A stretch of DNA of 22,764 bases from Thermoprotei archaeon (GCA_022759165.1 JAEMPT010000120.1:1-22764), one strand, 5' to 3'. Positions 1 to 7,055 are shown, counted from the first letter of the stretch. The notes: generated from the sequence alone by a model not told the origin. Made by a program: numbers and translations.

Positions 1-30
1 CCTGTGAGGCAAGAAAGCTTCTCTCGCCAT

Positions 31-66
31 CCTCTCCGTGAACGGCGAGGCTTTCAGTTATAAAAA
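31..66 (+). repeat. Dispersed hairpin-tail repeat, copy 1
   Basis: A hairpin with arms CCTC-t-CCG and CGG-c-GAGG closes on a TGAA loop and is followed by the tail CTTTCAGTTATAAAAA. It is one of about a dozen similar elements in this window. The consensus hairpin is CCTCGCCTTGAAAGGCGAGG and the consensus tail is CTTTCAGTTRTAAAAA. It lies about 95 bp upstream of the thermosome TATA box, so it is not that promoter. A short reading frame running through it (38-220) shows no protein-like character. Confidence 0.7.
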
Positions 67-113
67 GTTATTTATTCCATGTTGTACCCACGTAGGATAT
101 TTGAAGGATTACC

Positions 114-131
114 ATGAGCAGTTCTGTTCAT
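114..131. promoter_or_regulatory. Inverted repeat upstream of thermosome promoter
   Basis: ATGAGCAGTTCTGTTCAT is an 8+8 inverted repeat around TT with one mismatch. It sits about 30 bp upstream of the thermosome TATA box, where archaeal activators or upstream repressors can bind. A regulatory role is inference only. Confidence 0.3.
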
Positions 132-154
132 ATCGTCAATATCTTGGTATAGAG

Positions 155-169
155 AGAAAAATTTATATA
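155..169 (+). promoter_or_regulatory. Thermosome promoter (BRE/TATA)
   Basis: A purine-rich BRE-like stretch (gaaaaa) is followed by the TATA box tttatata at 162-169. A start near 190-195 would give a leader of about 50 nt that carries the GAGGTG ribosome-binding site at 233-238. Confidence 0.65.
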
Positions 170-244
170 GAAGTGGTTATAATGGATCCTTTGACGCTCA
201 AATTACTAGAGCTCACGTAATAATTTGCTTGTGAGGTGTCTGAT

Positions 245-1900
245 ATGTCCGTTGAGCCTACTGGAATACCAGTTCTTATATTGAAAGAAGGAACGCAGAG
301 GACAGCTGGGAGAGACGCTCTCAGAAACAACATAATGGCCGTTAAGGCCATCAGCGAGACCCTCAGGACAACCTATGGTCCGAAGGGAATGGATAAGATG
401 TTAGTGGACAGCCTTGGCGACATCACTATAACTAATGACGGAGCGACTATACTTGATAAAATGGACATCCAGCATCCAGGCGCAAAAATGATGGTTCAAA
501 TTGCTAAGGGGCAAGATGAAGAGGTTGGGGATGGTACGAAGACAGCTGTCATTTTAGCAGGAGAGCTTCTCAGGCAGGCAGAGGATCTTCTTGATAAAGA
601 GATCCACCCAACTATCATTGTATCTGGATACAAAAGGGCAATGGAAGAAGCTCTCAAAGTAGTCGAGGAGATTAGTGTTCCGATAGATGTCAACGATAAG
701 GATATACTCAAGAAAATCGCTACAACTAGCCTCTACAGCAAAGCGGTCCAGGGATCCAGGGATAAGCTAGCGGAAATCTCCGTTGAGGCGATCGTAAAAA
801 TCGCAGAGAAGAGAGGCGACAAGTACTATGTGGACCTTGACAACATACAGATAGTCAAGAAGCATGGAGGTAGCCTACTTGATACGCTCCTAATAGATGG
901 AGTAGTAATCGACAAAGAGGTAGTACACCCAGGAATGCCCAAGAGGGTAAAGGAGGCCAAGATTGCGCTTTTAGATGCGGCGCTCGAGATTGAGAAGCCT
1001 GAAATCGATGCGGAGATCAGGATAAACGACCCATTGCAAATGAGAAAGTTCCTGCAGGAAGAGGAAGAGATCCTTAAGAAAATGGTTGACAAAATAGCTG
1101 AGACTGGAGCGAATGTTGTCATTTGCCAGAAAGGAATAGACGACGTGGCCCAGCACTTCCTAGCTAAGAAGGGGATCCTTGCCGTAAGAAGGGTCAAGAA
1201 AAGCGATATGGAGAAACTAGCAAGGGCAACTGGAGGCAGAATAGTTTCTAACATAGAAGACCTACAGCCATCCGACCTAGGAGAAGCGGCGTTAGTAGAA
1301 GAGAGGAAAGTTGGAGAAGACAAGATGGTATTTGTAGAGGGGGCCAAGAATGCGAAGAGCGTAACAATACTGATAAGAGGAGGATTTGAGAGGCTTGTAG
1401 CTGAGGGAGAGAGGGCGCTTAGGGATTCGCTAAGCGCTGTCGCCGATGCTGTTAAATATGGTAAAATTGTAGGAGGTGGCGGCGCTGTAGAAATTGAGGT
1501 TGCTAAGAGACTTAGAGTAGTCGCTCCAAAAGTAGGAGGAAAGCAGCAGCTCGCGATCGAAGCCTTTGCTAAAGCTCTCGAAACTTTGCCCTCGACTCTA
1601 GCAGAGAACGCTGGTCTGGATGCGCTCGAGATGATAATGAAGCTGAGAGCAGCCCACTCTGATCACAATGGCAAGTTCATGGGAATCAACGTCTTCAATG
1701 GAAATGTTGAGGATATGTTGAATTTGGGAGTCATAGAGCCAGCAGCCATTAAGATAAACGCCATCAAAGCTGCGACCGAAGCGGCAACGATGATCCTCAG
1801 AATAGATGATTTCATCGCGGCTAGCAAGGCTGGAGGAGGTAAGGAAGCGGGAGCTCCGGGCAAGAAGGAAGGAGAAGAAGAGGAGAAAAAGGAAGATTAA
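245..1900 (+). CDS. ths: Thermosome subunit (group II chaperonin)
   Basis: This is the archaeal group II chaperonin, an ATP-driven cytosolic folding machine related to eukaryotic CCT. The 551-residue length is typical. Visible nucleotide-binding motifs are GPKGMDKML (about 45-53), NDGATIL (64-70) and GDGTKT (95-100), and a glycine-rich VGGGGAVE segment follows near residue 405. The C-terminus is a charged glutamate/lysine tail, as in other thermosomes. A GTG at 236 is in frame, but ATG 245 is preferred: GAGGTG at 233-238 leaves a 6-nt spacer, the same geometry as several other genes here. The gene is monocistronic with its own TATA box and converges on the AK6-like kinase. A T-rich stretch after the stop (about 1911-1917) may end transcription. 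Which paralogue (alpha, beta or gamma) it is cannot be told from one gene. Confidence 0.97.
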   Translation: MSVEPTGIPVLILKEGTQRTAGRDALRNNIMAVKAISETLRTTYGPKGMDKMLVDSLGDITITNDGATILDKMDIQHPGAKMMVQIAKGQDEEVGDGTKTAVILAGELLRQAEDLLDKEIHPTIIVSGYKRAMEEALKVVEEISVPIDVNDKDILKKIATTSLYSKAVQGSRDKLAEISVEAIVKIAEKRGDKYYVDLDNIQIVKKHGGSLLDTLLIDGVVIDKEVVHPGMPKRVKEAKIALLDAALEIEKPEIDAEIRINDPLQMRKFLQEEEEILKKMVDKIAETGANVVICQKGIDDVAQHFLAKKGILAVRRVKKSDMEKLARATGGRIVSNIEDLQPSDLGEAALVEERKVGEDKMVFVEGAKNAKSVTILIRGGFERLVAEGERALRDSLSAVADAVKYGKIVGGGGAVEIEVAKRLRVVAPKVGGKQQLAIEAFAKALETLPSTLAENAGLDALEMIMKLRAAHSDHNGKFMGINVFNGNVEDMLNLGVIEPAAIKINAIKAATEAATMILRIDDFIAASKAGGGKEAGAPGKKEGEEEEKKED

Positions 1901-1967
1901 CCCCTTAAAGTTTTTTGAAATAAGATCTTCTAAATTGTTTTTGTCAGCTACGGTGAAGTTTTTTAGC

Positions 1968-2495
1968 TTAGACTTTTGACCCACTACTGAAAAGAAGAGA
2001 AGATCTTTGTAAAATATGCTCCGCGATTTCCCTGGGATCCTTTTCTGTAGTGTCAATAACTTCTATCTTTGTTGCTCCGAAGCATTCCATAGCCTCTTCT
2101 TCGATTTCACCGAGCTCCATCGCTTCTAAGTTTTCCTCTACCTTCTCCAGTTCCCATTTCCTTTCCAACATCCTCTTTTTTAAAACATCTTTTTCAGCTC
2201 TGAGCACAAAAACAATTGAGACCTTTTCCCTAGGCAAAATGCATGGGAATATGGAAAATATATAAAAGATATCGGCTTTACTTTCGACCAATTCGCTCAA
2301 TGTCCTCGAAATATATTCTTCGTCATATACGTGGGACCCTCTTTTAGCATCATACATAGAAAATAAGCCTCGCTGTTTCGCAAGGGTGTCCACCTCGACC
2401 AGATTCGCACTTTCACCTAAGAGGTTTTTCAACGCTTCTGCCACCGAAGACTTGCCCGAACCTGGATAGCCTGTAACAATGATAGCTACGCCCAC
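1968..2495 (-). CDS. AK6/Fap7-family adenylate kinase-like NTPase
   Basis: This is a small P-loop nucleotide kinase of the AK6/Fap7 type. The family is linked to small-subunit ribosome maturation and has adenylate kinase or ATPase activity. The Walker A motif GYPGSGKSS is at residues 9-17. The C-terminal half has the family layout: VFVLRAEKDVLKKRML, a KVEENLEAMELGEIEEEA helix, then conversion to a short strand and helix. The usual Gly-Cys-Asp-x-Phe-Pro stretch is not recognisable; IFSIFPCILPREK stands there instead, so the substrate could differ. Reading is open from GTG 2504, but GTG 2495 is preferred because GAGGTG lies 6 nt before it, giving 175 residues. A TATA-like aacttatatt (plus-strand 2546-2555) fits as promoter. 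It converges with the thermosome. Confidence 0.8.
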   Translation of the reverse strand: MGVAIIVTGYPGSGKSSVAEALKNLLGESANLVEVDTLAKQRGLFSMYDAKRGSHVYDEEYISRTLSELVESKADIFYIFSIFPCILPREKVSIVFVLRAEKDVLKKRMLERKWELEKVEENLEAMELGEIEEEAMECFGATKIEVIDTTEKDPREIAEHILQRSSLLFSSGSKV

Positions 2496-2648
2496 GCTCA
2501 ACACCTCTGATTTTCGTGGTCTAGGACAAGCAAGACAATGCTAACAATATAAGTTTTATCCATCTCGTGCCTTGAACTGTTTGGTTCTTGATTTGCGTTT
2601 GGGGAATCGCCGAATGACCTGGTTTAATATAGTTCATATACAATTTCT

Positions 2649-2686
2649 CCTTTGCCTGAAAGGTATAGGTTTCCAGTTATAAAAAA
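2649..2686 (+). repeat. Dispersed hairpin-tail repeat, copy 2 (overlaps promoter)
   Basis: CCTTTGCCTGAAAGGTATAGG followed by TTTCCAGTTATAAAAAA matches the family consensus with some drift. Its tail ttataaaaaa (about 2677-2686) is well placed to be the TATA box of the membrane glycosyltransferase at 2720, so this copy may supply a promoter. Confidence 0.6.
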
Positions 2687-2719
2687 TAATAACATTACCA
2701 ATATAATTGTTGAACGTGG

Positions 2720-3760
2720 ATGATGAAGTTGATGCTTCGGAAAGAGAAAGGAATCCTCAGGCTGCTCTCTCTGTTCACAGCGTCCAAGCTGGCCTTAATT
2801 CTCTTTTTAGCTGCCATATCCGGGTGGTCTCTAGAAACCGCGTTTATGAAATGGGATGCAAGTAGATATATAAATATAGCACTCCATGGATACTCTTCTC
2901 CGGATGATTATGCTTTTGCCCCTCTTTTTCCATTGATAATAAAACTAGTGAACACTACCATAGGAATTCCCTGGCTTTCTGCAGCTTTAGTTTCAAACGC
3001 CTTCAGTTACGTTGCTCTTTTAATATTTTATCGCCTTTACGGGGAAAAGACTACCCTCATCTTGGCATTCTTCCCAACTTTTCTCATATACACACTTTTA
3101 CCATATAGTGAGCCTGTTACGATTTCCTTTTTGGCTCTCGCTTTGTACTTTTCACGAAAAAAAGAGAACAATGTGGCTTCAATGCTGTCACTATCAATGG
3201 CTATCTTATCTTCATACGCAACAGCTATCGTATTTCCAGCATTTTTTATGCTCAAAAGGAAAAAGTACCTACTGATACCGTTAATTACGGGTATCGCAAT
3301 ATTGATTTTCTTTCAAATGGAGACTGGTGACCCGTTTTATTATTTCTATGCGGAGGGGAAATATTGGGGGAGTGATCTAACTTCGCCCTGGGGGCAGATT
3401 CAGTGGATCTTACATGGTTGGTTTACATCTCAGTATTGGGGTGTCGGCCCCATTACGCTTCCACCAGCATACTGGCTCGTCAGAAACATCTTGTTTGAAG
3501 CTTTCTTTATCTTCTCTCTCATACCTTTGGTAACGAGGAAGATGAAGCTAGAGTTGGTATTTTCGCTGTTAGTTATTGCACAACTCTTGTGTATAAAGGG
3601 GACTCCAGCAATTTCAGTTCCCAGACTACTGTTGAAGGCTCTGCCTGCTTTCTATGGATCGTCTATATTGATAGGAAGTAAAGTAAGGGTATACGTCTCA
3701 GTAAGCCTCGCTGCTTCGTTTTTAGTTGCTCTGTTACATGTATTTTCTTTTTTCGCTTAA
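2720..3760 (+). CDS. PIG-V-like GT-C membrane mannosyltransferase
   Basis: This is a polytopic membrane protein of 346 residues, similar to the PIG-V/GPI mannosyltransferase 2 group of GT-C enzymes, which transfer a sugar from a lipid-linked donor. The family features are an N-terminal membrane helix, then KWDASRYINIALHGY (about residues 44-58) with the conserved Trp-Asp catalytic-type motif, FAPLFPLI soon after, YSEPVTISFLALALYF near residue 130, and many further hydrophobic helices to a hydrophobic C-terminus. Archaeal members probably act in glycolipid or surface-glycan synthesis; the acceptor is unknown. The start is one of two adjacent ATGs (2720 or 2723) with only a weak ribosome-binding site. 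It stands alone between a divergent kinase gene and an RNA-rich intergenic region. Confidence 0.75.
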   Translation: MMKLMLRKEKGILRLLSLFTASKLALILFLAAISGWSLETAFMKWDASRYINIALHGYSSPDDYAFAPLFPLIIKLVNTTIGIPWLSAALVSNAFSYVALLIFYRLYGEKTTLILAFFPTFLIYTLLPYSEPVTISFLALALYFSRKKENNVASMLSLSMAILSSYATAIVFPAFFMLKRKKYLLIPLITGIAILIFFQMETGDPFYYFYAEGKYWGSDLTSPWGQIQWILHGWFTSQYWGVGPITLPPAYWLVRNILFEAFFIFSLIPLVTRKMKLELVFSLLVIAQLLCIKGTPAISVPRLLLKALPAFYGSSILIGSKVRVYVSVSLAASFLVALLHVFSFFA

Positions 3761-3999
3761 CGAGAGAGATCTGCTTTAGCTTAATTCCATCTTGAAAAAA
3801 GGAGACTTTTAGTTAAGACGATTGAAAACTTGGTCTTAGCTATAAGGACTTATTTTAGCTATATATTTAATGTTACCGTTTCAGCTACAGTCTAAAACCT
3901 CGCTGAAAAAACGAGGAACTACACAAAAAGCTAAAAGTCATTCAATCTAAAGATGGCTCGCTGCTGCCATATTCACTCTTTCTTTTTAAAATAAATAAG
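3761..3999. other. Intergenic stretch with orphan TATA and hairpin
   Basis: No protein gene is visible. A strong TATA-like ctatatattta lies at about 3859-3869. About 30 bp further is CCTCG-ctgaaaaaa-CGAGG (3898-3916), a hairpin resembling the core of the dispersed repeat but lacking its CTTTCAGTT tail. This could be a promoter for a short RNA or simply a decayed repeat. Confidence 0.3.
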
Positions 4000-4074
4000 T
4001 GGGCCCGGAGGGATTTGAACCCTCGACCACCCGGTTATGAGCCGGGCGCTCTTACCGGGCTGAGCTACGGGCCC
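4000..4074 (-). tRNA. tRNA with CAU anticodon, probably tRNA-Ile2
   Basis: A complete 75-nt cloverleaf reads from 4074 down to 4000. The acceptor is GGGCCCG/CGGGCCC, the D arm GCUC/GAGC, the anticodon stem CCCGG/CCGGG with loop CUCAUAA, and the T arm GAGGG-UUCAAAU-CCCUC; the discriminator is A. There is no intron and CCA is not encoded. The anticodon CAU fits elongator Met, initiator Met or Ile2 (with a modified C34). The GGGCCCG acceptor matches archaeal isoleucine tRNAs better than either methionine tRNA, so Ile2 is favoured on general knowledge of the family. Confidence 0.9.
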
Positions 4075-4100
4075 GCGCAACATAATTTTTGAAAAACACC

Positions 4101-4108
4101 TTATATTT
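4101..4108 (-). promoter_or_regulatory. TATA box of tRNA(CAU)
   Basis: On the minus strand aaatataa lies 27-34 nt upstream of the tRNA 5' end, the expected archaeal distance. Confidence 0.6.
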
Positions 4109-4369
4109 GTTTTTCCAGTTTATTCCATTCCATTTCGCACTTTACATGCCCTAAAATTTTGGTCTTCAATAAATGCTCCATCATGAATAAGAGTCGTTAT
4201 GATTAACATTTGTTACATTGTACGACAAAACTTCAGAGTGATTTCTCGTATTTTTATCTATTTTCAAGGATACTAATTGATTCTTAAGCTAAAATTTATT
4301 AAGCCTTCTCCTTTATCAAAGCTTGAAGAGCGGAGCATCAATTGTAAAATACAAAGCGCTTTTGATGAA

Positions 4370-4440
4370 AGAACCCGGGCCTGGCGAAAGCCTTTGAGCG
4401 GTGGCTTGCCGTAATGAAGAAAGGCCTGCGGCTGAAACAT
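4370..4440 (+). ncRNA. Candidate structured RNA in GC-rich island
   Basis: A GC-rich block stands out in an AT-rich gap. CGGGCCT (about 4376-4382) can pair with AGGCCTG (4423-4429). Inside lie GGC-gaaa-GCC (GNRA tetraloop, 4383-4392) and CGG-tggcttg-CCG, so a three-way junction is possible. An alternative fold pairs CCTTT with AAAGG around GA and TGA elements that resemble a kink-turn. A TATA-like aaatttatt lies upstream near 4290-4299. I cannot assign it to RNase P, SRP RNA, a C/D or H/ACA guide, or a known riboswitch. Transcription and strand are unproven. Confidence 0.35.
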
Positions 4441-4467
4441 TCAGAGTGTTAATATGATACCGATCTC

Positions 4468-4503
4468 CTTTTCGCCTTGAATGGCGAAGCCTACAGTTGT
4501 AAC
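4468..4503 (+). repeat. Dispersed hairpin-tail repeat, copy 3
   Basis: The perfect stem TTCGCC / GGCGAA with loop ttgaat is followed by GCCTACAGTTGTAAC. It is a clear family member in the gap upstream of the HTH-CBS gene. Confidence 0.7.
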
Positions 4504-4521
4504 ACTAATTGCTTCGGTGAA

Positions 4522-4557
4522 CCTTCGCCCTTTAAAGTGGGGAGAAAGTCAGTTGAA
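4522..4557 (+). repeat. Dispersed hairpin-tail repeat, copy 4 (diverged)
   Basis: CCTTCGCCCTTTAAAGTGGGGAG can fold through CCC/GGG and is followed by aaAGTCAGTTGAATA, close to the family tail. It lies only about 20 bp after copy 3, making a near-tandem pair. Confidence 0.45.
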
Positions 4558-4681
4558 TATGTTGGTAACAATATCGTTAAATTTAAATAGGATAATTTCT
4601 TCTTAAATAATTGAAAATTATAATAAAGCTTTTTTACTCAAATATAGTTAAAAAATTTTCACTAAGAGAGGAATTGGAAAG

Positions 4682-5572
4682 ATGTATATGTATGAACTAA
4701 CTCAAACCCAAAGAGAAGTGCTAATGGCACTTATAACTCTATATGATAAGAACAAGAGACTGGTCAAGAGTATAGAAATAGCAGAAATGATCGGAAAAGA
4801 CGAGGGTACAGTAAGGAACGTTATATCCAGCCTAAGGAGCCTAGGTCTGCTTGAAAGCAAGACCGGTCCAATGGGTGGTTATGTTCCTACACTGAAGGCA
4901 AGGGAACTGGTAAAGAGCTCTGGGATGATTTCATATGGCTCCCTTAAGTTAAAGAAGGGTGACAAGGAGACCAATGTAACTGCCTTTTCCGTAGAAGTAT
5001 TAGACGTTTTGAATCCAGGCGGAGGAAGAGCTATAATCAAGGCCAGTGGCAATTTTGACGAGATAAAGGAAGGAGATTTGATTAGGATTGGTCCTACATC
5101 ATACAACCGCATTCTCATAGATGGCGAGGTGCAACATATAGACAAGGCAATGGGGCAGATAGCTATTTTAATCAAGAGGCTTGTAAGCATACCAAAAGAA
5201 AATGTTGGGGATATAGCGTCCAAGAACCTGATAACCTTTACCCCACAAATATCATTGAGAGAGGCTGCTGGACTGCTGTTCAAGGAAAGGATCAGAGGTG
5301 CCCCAGTGATCGAGGGAGAAAGAATAGTCGGTATAATCACAACTACAGATATTGCTAAGGCATATAGTGATGGCAACACTAAAGCGAAAGTTGAGGAGTA
5401 TATGAAAAAACATGTCGTTACTATAAGGGAGGATGAAGATATAATGGATGCCGTGAGGCTTATGGAGCTCCATGGAGTAGGAAGACTCATAGTAGTGAAT
5501 GCACTCGGTGAGCCAAAGGGAATCGTAACTAGGACAGACATATTGAAGAGAATAAGCGCCATAACCGGTTAA
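4682..5572 (+). CDS. HTH-CBS domain transcriptional regulator
   Basis: This 296-residue protein probably senses a ligand and controls transcription. Residues about 1-75 form a winged helix-turn-helix: TQTQREVLMALITLY, then KSIEIAEMIGKDEGTVRNVISSLRSLGLLES and a wing GPMGGYVPT. A middle domain follows (about 80-170) rich in strands and of unclear type. Two CBS repeats complete it: one around NLITFTPQISLREAAGLLFKERIRGAPVI...GIITTTDIAK, the second around HVVTIREDEDIMDAVRLMELHGVGRLIVV...GIVTRTDILK. CBS pairs usually bind adenosyl ligands. The layout matches the archaeal COG2524-type regulators. ATG 4682 has GAGAGG about 10 nt upstream; ATG 4688 is an alternative. AT-rich elements near 4581-4588 and 4640-4655 could serve as promoter. 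Targets are unknown. Confidence 0.85.
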   Translation: MYMYELTQTQREVLMALITLYDKNKRLVKSIEIAEMIGKDEGTVRNVISSLRSLGLLESKTGPMGGYVPTLKARELVKSSGMISYGSLKLKKGDKETNVTAFSVEVLDVLNPGGGRAIIKASGNFDEIKEGDLIRIGPTSYNRILIDGEVQHIDKAMGQIAILIKRLVSIPKENVGDIASKNLITFTPQISLREAAGLLFKERIRGAPVIEGERIVGIITTTDIAKAYSDGNTKAKVEEYMKKHVVTIREDEDIMDAVRLMELHGVGRLIVVNALGEPKGIVTRTDILKRISAITG

Positions 5573-5601
5573 AGAAGGTCAATCGTTTTTTTAAACTGTT
5601 T

Positions 5602-5634
5602 CTTTATAACTAAAAGCCTCGTCTTTCGAGGCGG
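5602..5634 (-). repeat. Dispersed hairpin-tail repeat, copy 5 (reverse)
   Basis: On the minus strand GCCTCG-aaaga-CGAGGC is followed by TTTTAGTTATAAAGA, one of the best matches to the family. It lies 30 bp past the stop of the HTH-CBS gene but in the opposite orientation to it, which argues against a simple gene-end terminator. Confidence 0.7.
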
Positions 5635-5689
5635 AATGAATAAAAATCTTAAATCTCCTTTCGTTTTGATCGCTTTTGGCGATGAATAA

Positions 5690-5870
5690 GATTCGAATCG
5701 TGGTTGCCAATCCCGCATCCAAGCGATTAAGGCAACTACATAAACAGTGTTATGGGGGGGATCTTTAGCTTTCCCGACTGCTACACTATGACAGATGTAA
5801 TTCTGAATAGATGCGGACAAATGAAAAGTCCTAGAGAAAATCTAGCCTTTAGGACTGGAGGAGATCAGAT
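5690..5870. other. Intergenic stretch with two long hairpins
   Basis: No convincing protein gene. GTTGCC (about 5703-5708) pairs with GGCAAC (about 5731-5736). AGTCCTAGA pairs with TCTAG...TAGGACT over 5828-5857. A run of seven or more G lies near 5754. It could be an RNA gene on either strand; nothing identifies a family. Confidence 0.25.
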
Positions 5871-5874
5871 CAAT

Positions 5875-5896
5875 GGCGAAGGTTTCAGTTATGAAG
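5875..5896 (+). repeat. Dispersed repeat, half copy abutting tRNA-Pro
   Basis: GGCGAA followed by GGTTTCAGTTATGAAG matches the right half of the repeat; no left stem arm is visible. It ends exactly where the tRNA-Pro 3' end begins on the other strand. Confidence 0.5.
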
Positions 5897-6017
5897 TGGG
5901 CCCGCGGGGATTTGAACCCCGGACCACGAGGATTATCGCCTTTTGGTCCCGAGTCGAGCGACCCTTCCTGTTTTAAAGGGTCGTACCTCGCATCCTACCA
6001 AGCTAGACTACGGGCCC
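5897..6017 (-). tRNA. tRNA-Pro(CGG) with two introns
   Basis: Reading from 6017 down, the acceptor GGGCCCG, D arm GUCU/GGAU, anticodon stem CGAGG/CCUCG, T arm CGGGG-UUCAAAU-CCCCG and discriminator A are all present, but the anticodon loop is far too long. A bulge-helix-bulge fold with central helix CGAG/CUCG explains a 32-nt intron at 5953-5984, placed after U32 (position 32/33) and capped by the stem CGACCCUU/AAGGGUCG. A second fold with loop CC-AAAA-GG explains a 15-nt intron at 5933-5947 at the canonical 37/38 site. Removing both leaves a 74-nt tRNA with loop UUCGGGU, that is anticodon CGG. CCA is not encoded. Intron borders are inferred from the fold; the central helix of the second has one U-U mismatch. 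Confidence 0.85.
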
Positions 6018-6040
6018 CAAAAGAATTGAAAGTTAGATAA

Positions 6041-6048
6041 CTTTAAAA
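6041..6048 (-). promoter_or_regulatory. TATA box of tRNA-Pro
   Basis: ttttaaag on the minus strand lies 24-31 nt upstream of the tRNA-Pro 5' end. Confidence 0.5.
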
Positions 6049-6161
6049 TGTTTTTCGCTTTATCGTTGACTCTATTTTGTCGAAAAGTTGTATTTTTTAG
6101 TCTAAGCCTTGAGTAGAGCATTCAACTGAGCTCGAAAGACAAAGTAATTTTCGACTTTTAT

Positions 6162-6213
6162 CGAAATATATTTAACCTTCTTGGGAAAATTTAATTTGAT
6201 TGTATAGAGGAGG
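6162..6213 (+). promoter_or_regulatory. Promoter and strong RBS of XRE-type regulator
   Basis: A BRE/TATA pair cgaaatatattta spans 6162-6174, giving a predicted start near 6196. The ribosome-binding site agaggaggt at about 6205-6213 precedes ATG 6219 by 5 nt. Confidence 0.6.
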
Positions 6214-6218
6214 TAAAG

Positions 6219-6929
6219 ATGACTTCTGAAGTGGTTGTCGAGAGGGTTGCAAAGGAAATAGCTGGGGACATAGCGTGGAGTGAATCCCCCGGAAAATCGA
6301 TGAGAAAATGGAGAGAGTTATTCGATGTGACACAGCTTATGCTGTCCAGAAGGATGGGGATCTCACCTAGTGTCCTAAGCGATTATGAAAAGGGAAGAAG
6401 AACTCCGGGAACGGGTTTCGTGAAAAAATTCGTTAGGACTCTTATAGAAATCGATGGGGAAAGAGGATATGCTGTGGTCAAAGAGCTAGCAAGAGGACAT
6501 AGACTACCACCATCTGCTCTACTCGATATGAGGGAGTTCCAACAAGAGGTACCGCTTGGTAAGGTCATTGATGCCGTAAATGGAGTCCTTCTGTGTGGTA
6601 AAGGAAAAGAGGAGAAGAAGCTATATGGTTATACGGTCCTAGATAGTATTGCAGCCATAGAAAGCATGACAGGTTATGAGTTTTTGAGCATAATGGGATT
6701 CACAACTGAGAGAGCGCTGGTTTTTACAAATGTCGGTACCGGAAGGTCTCCTATGGTTGCCGTTAGAGTTTCTTTCCTGAAACCGGGAGCAGTGATAATA
6801 CATGGACCAAAAGCAGTGGATCCATTGGCGGTGAAACTAGCTGAGGGTGACGGAATACCTTTGGTCCTCTCTCGTGCTCCAGATGTAAATTCTCTTTTAA
6901 ATGGTCTCAGGGGGCTTCTTGGGAGTTGA
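6219..6929 (+). CDS. XRE-type HTH transcriptional regulator (COG1709-like)
   Basis: This 236-residue protein has an N-terminal helix-turn-helix: WRELFDVTQLMLSRRMGISPSVLSDYEKGRRTPG (about residues 31-65), a lambda-repressor-like fold. A C-terminal domain of about 120 residues follows, with the segments YGYTVLDSIAAIESMTGYEFLSIMGFTTERALVFTNVGTGRSPMVAVRV and a terminal leucine-rich helix. This arrangement is known in archaeal regulators of the COG1709 type, whose effector and targets I cannot name. ATG 6219 is secure because of the AGGAGGT site just upstream. It has its own TATA promoter and no co-directional partner; NAC converges on it from the other strand. Confidence 0.8.
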   Translation: MTSEVVVERVAKEIAGDIAWSESPGKSMRKWRELFDVTQLMLSRRMGISPSVLSDYEKGRRTPGTGFVKKFVRTLIEIDGERGYAVVKELARGHRLPPSALLDMREFQQEVPLGKVIDAVNGVLLCGKGKEEKKLYGYTVLDSIAAIESMTGYEFLSIMGFTTERALVFTNVGTGRSPMVAVRVSFLKPGAVIIHGPKAVDPLAVKLAEGDGIPLVLSRAPDVNSLLNGLRGLLGS

Positions 6930-7055
6930 TTTTCTGACTTAAACCGTATAAGTTTTCCTATGCAGTTAAGCGATGCAACTGTTTAACGAGTGATTGCTTT
7001 GAGCCAAAACAATTTTAATTATATTAATATCATCCAACCGTGAACTATCACGCCC

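Noticed and set aside
38..220. 60-codon reading frame upstream of the thermosome
   Set aside because: It runs through the repeat and the thermosome TATA box, has no ribosome-binding site, and its product has no protein-like pattern.
1598..2056. Long antisense frames over thermosome and the AK6-like gene (also over purA, CBS and asnB)
   Set aside because: They mirror the codon pattern of the real genes on the opposite strand and show no domain.
4540..4556. ggagaaagtc resembling RNase P RNA conserved region I
   Set aside because: No other RNase P conserved region is nearby and the sequence is better explained as a repeat copy.
5685..5735. tRNA-like fragment (gattcgaatc)
   Set aside because: The T-loop-like sequence has no matching T stem or acceptor on either strand.
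5752..5976. 74-codon frame before tRNA-Pro
   Set aside because: It overlaps a repeat and most of the tRNA gene, so it is not coding.
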